From NCBI RefSeq assembly GCF_019795155.1, contig NZ_JAILYN010000017.1, forward strand, positions 24,948-88,947: 64,000 nucleotides of DNA, written 5' to 3'. The DNA comes from Marinobacterium arenosum. GTDB lineage: Bacteria; Pseudomonadota; Gammaproteobacteria; Pseudomonadales; Balneatricaceae. Below, piece after piece: positions 60,008 through 64,000 of the stretch. Position numbers and translations under genes: made by a program. Each line of letters starts with the position of its first letter. The stretch's first letter is position 1. The notes under the pieces were generated by a model. It saw only the letters and a program-made list of their open reading frames with translations, made no database searches and was not told the DNA's origin.

Positions 60008-60037
60008 ATAAAAAAGGGCAAGCTGATGCTCACCCTT
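60008..60037 (-). terminator. Intrinsic terminator after rho
   Basis: On the minus strand, AAGGGTGAGC and GCTTGCCCTT pair over ten positions (two G-U) around ATCA and are followed by TTTTTATG. It lies 18 bases after the rho stop and separates rho from ubiD. Confidence 0.85.
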
Positions 60038-60054
60038 GTTCAGGCGAAAAACGC

Positions 60055-61314
60055 TTACTTGCGTTTCATCGACAGGAAGAACTCTTCGTTGGTCTTGAAG
60101 TCCTTCAGCTTGTCGATCACGAACTCGGTCGCGGCACTGTCTTCCATCGGGTCGAGCAGCTTGCGCAGAATCCACATACGCTGCAGCTCTTCTTCGGTGG
60201 TCAGCAGGTCTTCGCGGCGAGTACCGGAGCGACGGATGTTGATCGCCGGGAATACCCGCTTCTCGGCCACCTTGCGGTCCAGGTGAACCTCGGAGTTACC
60301 GGTACCCTTGAACTCCTCGAAGATAACCTCGTCCATCTTGGAGCCGGTATCGACCAGCGCGGTGGCGATGATGGTCAGACTGCCGCCCTCCTCGATGTTA
60401 CGGGCCGCACCGAAGAAACGCTTCGGACGCTCCAGCGCGTGGGCGTCGACACCACCGGTCAATACCTTGCCGGAAGACGGGATTACGGTGTTGTAGGCAC
60501 GTGCCAGACGGGTGATGGAGTCCAGCAGGATCACCACGTCCTTCTTGTGTTCGGTCAGGCGCTTGGCTTTCTCCAGCACCATCTCGGCAACCTGGACGTG
60601 GCGTGACGGCGGCTCGTCGAAGGTGGAAGCCACCACTTCGCCGCGCACGGTACGCTGCATCTCGGTCACCTCCTCCGGGCGCTCGTCGATCAGCAGTACG
60701 ATCAGGTAGGTTTCCGGGTTGTTACGGGTGATGCTGTTGGCGATGTTCTGCAGCATCAGCGTCTTACCGGCCTTCGGCGGCGACACGATCAGCGCGCGCT
60801 GGCCTTTACCCATCGGGCAAACCAGGTCGATTACCCGGGCGGTCAGATCTTCGGTACTGCCGTTACCGATCTCCATCCGCAGCCGGTTCTGAGCGAACAG
60901 CGGCGTCAGGTTCTCGAACAGTATCTTGTTCTTGGCGTTTTCCGGCTTGTCGTAGTTGATCTCGTTGACTTTCAACAGCGCGAAATAACGCTCGCCCTCT
61001 TTCGGCGGACGAATCTTACCGGAAATGGTGTCACCGGTACGCAGGTTGAAACGCCGGATCTGGCTGGGTGACACGTAGATATCGTCAGGGCCCGCCAGGT
61101 ATGAAGAACCGGCAGAGCGCAGGAAGCCGAAACCGTCCTGCAGGATCTCCAGCACCCCGTCACCATAGATGTCTTCACCACTTTTTGCGTGGCGTTTCAG
61201 AATTGCGAAGATAACGTCCTGTTTGCGTGAACGCGCCAGGTTGTCCATTCCCATGTCTTTGGCAATTTCCAAAAGCTCGGGAACGCTCTTTTGTTTTAAT
61301 TCGGTAAGATTCAT
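60055..61314 (-). CDS. rho: Transcription termination factor Rho
   Basis: A 419-residue hexameric RNA helicase. It begins [20 protein letters not shown], followed by the cold-shock-like RNA-binding domain ([22 protein letters not shown]). The Walker A loop is [15 protein letters not shown] near residue 178. [17 protein letters not shown] (Walker B), [20 protein letters not shown] and [12 protein letters not shown] follow. Identical in length to E. coli Rho. A single gene ending in its own intrinsic terminator. Confidence 0.98.
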   Translation of the reverse strand: MNLTELKQKSVPELLEIAKDMGMDNLARSRKQDVIFAILKRHAKSGEDIYGDGVLEILQDGFGFLRSAGSSYLAGPDDIYVSPSQIRRFNLRTGDTISGKIRPPKEGERYFALLKVNEINYDKPENAKNKILFENLTPLFAQNRLRMEIGNGSTEDLTARVIDLVCPMGKGQRALIVSPPKAGKTLMLQNIANSITRNNPETYLIVLLIDERPEEVTEMQRTVRGEVVASTFDEPPSRHVQVAEMVLEKAKRLTEHKKDVVILLDSITRLARAYNTVIPSSGKVLTGGVDAHALERPKRFFGAARNIEEGGSLTIIATALVDTGSKMDEVIFEEFKGTGNSEVHLDRKVAEKRVFPAINIRRSGTRREDLLTTEEELQRMWILRKLLDPMEDSAATEFVIDKLKDFKTNEEFFLSMKRK

Positions 61315-61539
61315 ATTCGGATCGGGCGTCCGCCCAGGGATAATTATTGGATGGAAGTTCGGGAGATTTCAGGAATTGAATTCGAACGGGAAAAGGCAGC
61401 ACTGAGGCCTGCGCCTGGAAGGCTACCTGAGACTTCAATCACTATAATCGGTAGTGCCACAGGTGTCTATTAAAAAGCCAAGAATTTAAAGGAAGAAATG
61501 CATCAGCCAGCATGCCGTCGGCATTCCTTCCTGGCGTCC

Positions 61540-61866
61540 TCACAGATTAGCTTCGATGAAAGCGGTCAGCTGCGATTTGGACAGGGCACCCACTTTGGTG
61601 GCCTCAACGTTGCCGCCCTTGAACAGCATCAGCGTCGGAATGCCGCGGATACCGAATTTCGGCGGAGTTTCGTTGTTTTCGTCGATGTTCAATTTGCAGA
61701 CTTTCAGCTGGCCGGCATATTCCTTGGCAATTTCATCCAGGACCGGTGCGATCATCTTGCAGGGGCCACACCACTCGGCCCAGTAGTCCACCAGAACCGC
61801 GCCTTCCGCTTTCAGCACATCTTCCTCGAAGCTGGCGTCGGTCACATTTACGATGTTTTCGCTCAT
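61540..61866 (-). CDS. trxA: Thioredoxin 1
   Basis: A 108-residue thioredoxin with the active site WCGPC at residues 32-36 and the cis-proline in [14 protein letters not shown]. It reduces protein disulfides, including ribonucleotide reductase and methionine sulfoxide reductase. It has its own promoter, but lies 225 bases upstream of rho in the same direction, the usual trxA-rho pairing. Confidence 0.97.
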   Translation of the reverse strand: MSENIVNVTDASFEEDVLKAEGAVLVDYWAEWCGPCKMIAPVLDEIAKEYAGQLKVCKLNIDENNETPPKFGIRGIPTLMLFKGGNVEATKVGALSKSQLTAFIEANL

Positions 61867-61911
61867 GGGATTCTCTCTCCAAGCACTGGGTGCTATTCAC
61901 TCAGACGGGCG

Positions 61912-61941
61912 ATAATAACACTGTAGAGGAATTTTGTGTAA
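61912..61941 (-). promoter_or_regulatory. Sigma-70 promoter candidate for trxA
   Basis: On the minus strand, TTACAC (61941-61936) and TATTAT (61917-61912) are separated by 18 bases. The transcript would start about 40 bases before trxA and contain a small AGCAC/GTGCT hairpin. Confidence 0.55.
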
Positions 61942-61986
61942 GCAAGTTCCGTCTCGACTGCGTGGCGCGGCCAGATCTGGTAACCT

Positions 61987-62014
61987 TTGAGCCCGTATTC
62001 CATGGGGTTATACC
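61987..62014 (+). promoter_or_regulatory. Sigma-70 promoter candidate for ppx
   Basis: TTGAGC (61987-61992) and TATACC (62009-62014) are separated by 16 bases, about 130 bases before the ppx start. Together with the trxA promoter it makes up the 284-base divergent region. Confidence 0.4.
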
Positions 62015-62150
62015 GTCGATAGACAACCGCATGGCTGGACGCAAAAGCACCGCGACCTCCACCGTTCGCAATTTTGCAACAGTCGACGGTTAATCTGGAC
62101 CGTCAGGCAGAGTTCCCGGCCCAGGTCGGGCAGTACGAGGACACCAACAG

Positions 62151-63665
62151 ATGCAAAATGCGGAACAGCCCGCAGTCGCTCCCGGCCAGTTGCTGGCGGC
62201 GATCGATCTTGGCTCCAACAGTTTTCACATGGTCGTGGCGCGGCTTGAACAGGGCGAACTGAAGCCGGTTGAAGTGATGTCCGAGAAAGTCCAACTGGCC
62301 GCCGGCCTGAATGCCGACAAGATGCTCGACGAGGACGCCCAGCAGCGGGCCTTCGACTGCCTGTCACGATTTGCCCAGCGGATCCAGGACCTGCCCCGCG
62401 ACGCAGTTCGCATCACCGGCACCAATGCGTTGCGCGAAGCGCGCAACAGCCAGGAGATCTGCGAGCAGGTCGAGCGGATCCTCGGCGTGTCACTGGAGAT
62501 CATCTCCGGCCGCGAGGAAGCCCGCCTGATCTTTCTCGGCGTCTCCCACAGCCAACCGGACAATCATGGCCGCCGCCTGGTGGTCGATATCGGTGGCGGC
62601 AGCACCGAATGCATTATCGGCGAGCGCTTCGAGGCGCTGGAACTTGAAAGCCTGCATATCGGCTGCGTCAGCTACACCCAGCAGTTCTTCGCCGACGGCA
62701 AGATCAGCAAATCCCGTTTCAAGGCCGCCGAAACCGCCGCGATGCAGGAACTGCAGAGTATTCGCGGACGCTATAAACAGTTGGGCTGGACCAGCAATGT
62801 CGGCTCATCCGGCACCGTCAAGGCGATCAACAACGCCTGTACTGCACTGGGCCTGAGTAATGACATGATCACGGCCCAGGCCCTGCAGGCGCTGCGCGAC
62901 AAGATCCTGCAATACGACCATACCGATGAGATCGATATCGATACGATCAAGCCGGAACGGTGCGCCGTGCTGCCGGCCGGCATCGCCATTCTGAGCGCCA
63001 TCTTCCAGACCCTGGATATCGACCAGATGAGCTTCTCCGACGGCGCCCTGCGCGAAGGCCTGCTGTATGAGATGGCCGGCCGACTGCGCCACGAGGATGT
63101 TCGCGAACGCACCATCAGCGCGCTGATGCAGCGCTATCATGTCGATATCGCCCAGGCCAACCGGGTCGAGACCACCGCCCTGCTGGCGCTGGCCCAGGCC
63201 AAGAAGGACTGGCAACTGGAGCACGAGAGCTATCACGACATGCTCAGCTGGGCGGCCCGCACCCACGAGATCGGCCTGACCATCTCCAACTCGCAGTACC
63301 ACAAGCACAGCGCTTACCTGCTGGCCCACTCCGACCTGCCCGGGTTCACCAACCTGGATCAACTGCTGCTCGGCACCCTGGCACGCGGCCATCGGCGCAA
63401 GTTCCCGAAGGAGGAGTTCAAGCAGCTGCCCAAACGGCTACAGGAACCCTACCGCCAACTCTGTATCCTGCTGCGTCTGGCGGTGATCCTGCACCGTAAT
63501 CGCAGCATCAACCGGCCACCCGCCTTTTCGATCGAAGCCGAGGAACGCCAACTGACCCTGCGTTTCCCGGATGGCTGGCTGGAGAACCACCCGCTGACGC
63601 TGGCCGACATGGAGGTCGAGCAGCAGCTATTGGCCAATATCGATTACCAGCTGCAGGTGAGCTGA
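62151..63665 (+). CDS. ppx: Exopolyphosphatase
   Basis: A 504-residue Ppx/GppA enzyme releasing phosphate from polyphosphate ends. The actin-like fold motifs are LAAIDLGSNSFHMVVARLEQ (phosphate 1), SGREEARLIFLGVSHSQ and VVDIGGGSTECIIGE (phosphate 2). The C-terminal HD-like region includes RTHEIGLTISNSQYHKHSAY. The length points to Ppx rather than GppA. It diverges from trxA as in Pseudomonas, where ppx is also next to ppk. No ppk is visible in the window. Confidence 0.94.
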   Translation: MQNAEQPAVAPGQLLAAIDLGSNSFHMVVARLEQGELKPVEVMSEKVQLAAGLNADKMLDEDAQQRAFDCLSRFAQRIQDLPRDAVRITGTNALREARNSQEICEQVERILGVSLEIISGREEARLIFLGVSHSQPDNHGRRLVVDIGGGSTECIIGERFEALELESLHIGCVSYTQQFFADGKISKSRFKAAETAAMQELQSIRGRYKQLGWTSNVGSSGTVKAINNACTALGLSNDMITAQALQALRDKILQYDHTDEIDIDTIKPERCAVLPAGIAILSAIFQTLDIDQMSFSDGALREGLLYEMAGRLRHEDVRERTISALMQRYHVDIAQANRVETTALLALAQAKKDWQLEHESYHDMLSWAARTHEIGLTISNSQYHKHSAYLLAHSDLPGFTNLDQLLLGTLARGHRRKFPKEEFKQLPKRLQEPYRQLCILLRLAVILHRNRSINRPPAFSIEAEERQLTLRFPDGWLENHPLTLADMEVEQQLLANIDYQLQVS

Positions 63666-63760
63666 GGGTTGCTTTCGCAGCCCTGCCTGAACAGGCTCAG
63701 TGGATGAGCGAAACAACTTGCGAATAGCGGGTCAACCAAGCCCCAAGGCGAAGATAGGAA

Positions 63761-63804
63761 CACGCCAACAGATGCCGGGTTTCACAAGCTCAGCCCAACC
63801 TACG
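63761..63804. repeat. Possible copy of the GTAGGTTGGG-type dispersed element
   Basis: Read on the minus strand, CGTAGGTTGGGCTGAGCTTG and then TGAAACCCGGCATCTGTTGG follow the pattern of a short dispersed sequence seen in many gammaproteobacterial intergenic regions (GTAGGTTGGG, then GAAACCCAACA). It contains a GGGTT/AGCCC inverted repeat. Only one copy is seen in this window and the identification is from memory. Confidence 0.45.
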
Positions 63805-63881
63805 TTCTACACCGAACAAGCCACGGCAAACCCTCAACTGCCCACTCAACAGCACATAACAAAAAAACCCCGCAATTGCGT

Positions 63882-63920
63882 AATGCCAGTCAGTTAAGCC
63901 AACTGACTGGCATTTTCTTG
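63882..63920. terminator. Perfect 14-bp hairpin, probable bidirectional terminator
   Basis: AATGCCAGTCAGTT/AACTGACTGGCATT (63882-63914, loop AAGCC) is perfectly paired. On the plus strand TTCTTGTTTC follows. On the minus strand a short GCAATTGC palindrome and then GGGGTTTTTTT follow. It lies 217 bases after ppx, and probably faces a convergent gene beyond the window. Confidence 0.7.
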
Positions 63921-64000
63921 TTTCTTCGCTGCTTGTTAGGAAATTTCTACGTTAGCCATAAGCTTGCCGCTGGCACCCCTGTCTACGCCGACTCTGAGCG

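Larger units (their letters stand above)
63666..64000. other. Gene-free end of window with palindromes
   Basis: No credible gene is visible in these 335 bases. A segment at 63761-63804 resembles the widespread CAACCTACG-type dispersed element (CCGGGTTTCACAAGCTCAGC, then CCAACCTACG). The palindrome CGCAATTGCG (63871-63880), preceded by seven A, and a perfect 14-bp hairpin (63882-63914) follow. Confidence 0.5.

Noticed and set aside
63700..63897. 65-codon plus-strand frame after ppx
   Set aside because: It overlaps a dispersed-element-like sequence and the arm of a terminator hairpin. The amino-acid sequence is low-complexity and there is no ribosome binding site.

Overview
This 64 kb window is a stretch of core chromosome from a gammaproteobacterium. 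The base composition is GC-rich. The gene order resembles Pseudomonas and Oceanospirillales: argH-hemC-hemD-hemX-hemY, rho-ubiD-fre, trxA-ppx, a SPOR protein with coaX and birA, and thrU-tyrU-glyT-thrT-tufB-trpT-secE. EF-Tu is 407 residues long, with an insertion of about ten residues after its NKAD motif. A marine Oceanospirillales-type organism (Marinobacterium or Amphritea-like) is my best guess. This is inferred from gene order and protein character, not from a database search.

Left third (1-26.8 kb, all minus strand, read right to left): a tRNA operon (Thr-TGT, Tyr-GTA, Gly-TCC, Thr-GGT) with tufB; tRNA-Trp with secE-nusG; rplK-rplA; rplJ-rplL; rpoB-rpoC; the str operon rpsL-rpsG-fusA-tufA; then the S10 and spc operons, rpsJ through rpsE, the last cut by the window edge. 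Visible control elements include consensus-like sigma-70 promoters before the tRNA operon, tRNA-Trp, rpsL and rpsJ. There are also an L1 site before rplK, an L10 leader before rplJ, and intrinsic terminator-like hairpins inside operons (rplN-rplX, nusG-rplK, rplL-rpoB, rpsL-rpsG).

Middle (26.8-44.2 kb, mostly minus): SPOR protein-coaX-birA-folA-thyA-lgt-TSUP permease; a plus-strand NRDE/TANGO2-like gene; ptsP-rppH; a CBS-domain protein; tas, rlmI and gcvH; and the cluster ygfB-pepP-ubiH-ubiI, which links ubiquinone hydroxylation with an aminopeptidase. On the plus strand follow a TIGR02449-like coiled-coil protein, zapA, 6S RNA (ssrS) and ygfA. Next are a 42-residue membrane protein, an AEC-type permease and a GcvR-like ACT protein.

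Right part (47.9-64 kb): argH diverges from hemCDXY (porphyrin synthesis). A small secreted protein gene follows, then a LysR regulator divergent from an old-yellow-enzyme gene and an nfsB-like nitroreductase. A ferredoxin/flavin reductase overlaps ubiD, followed by rho, trxA and ppx. I see no phage, transposon, CRISPR array, toxin-antitoxin or defence island. I do not think a wholly new system is present. The more unusual signals are the intra-operon terminators, 7-bp phased degenerate repeats near ubiD and nfsB, two small unrecognised proteins, and the regulatory palindrome of the LysR/flavoenzyme pair.
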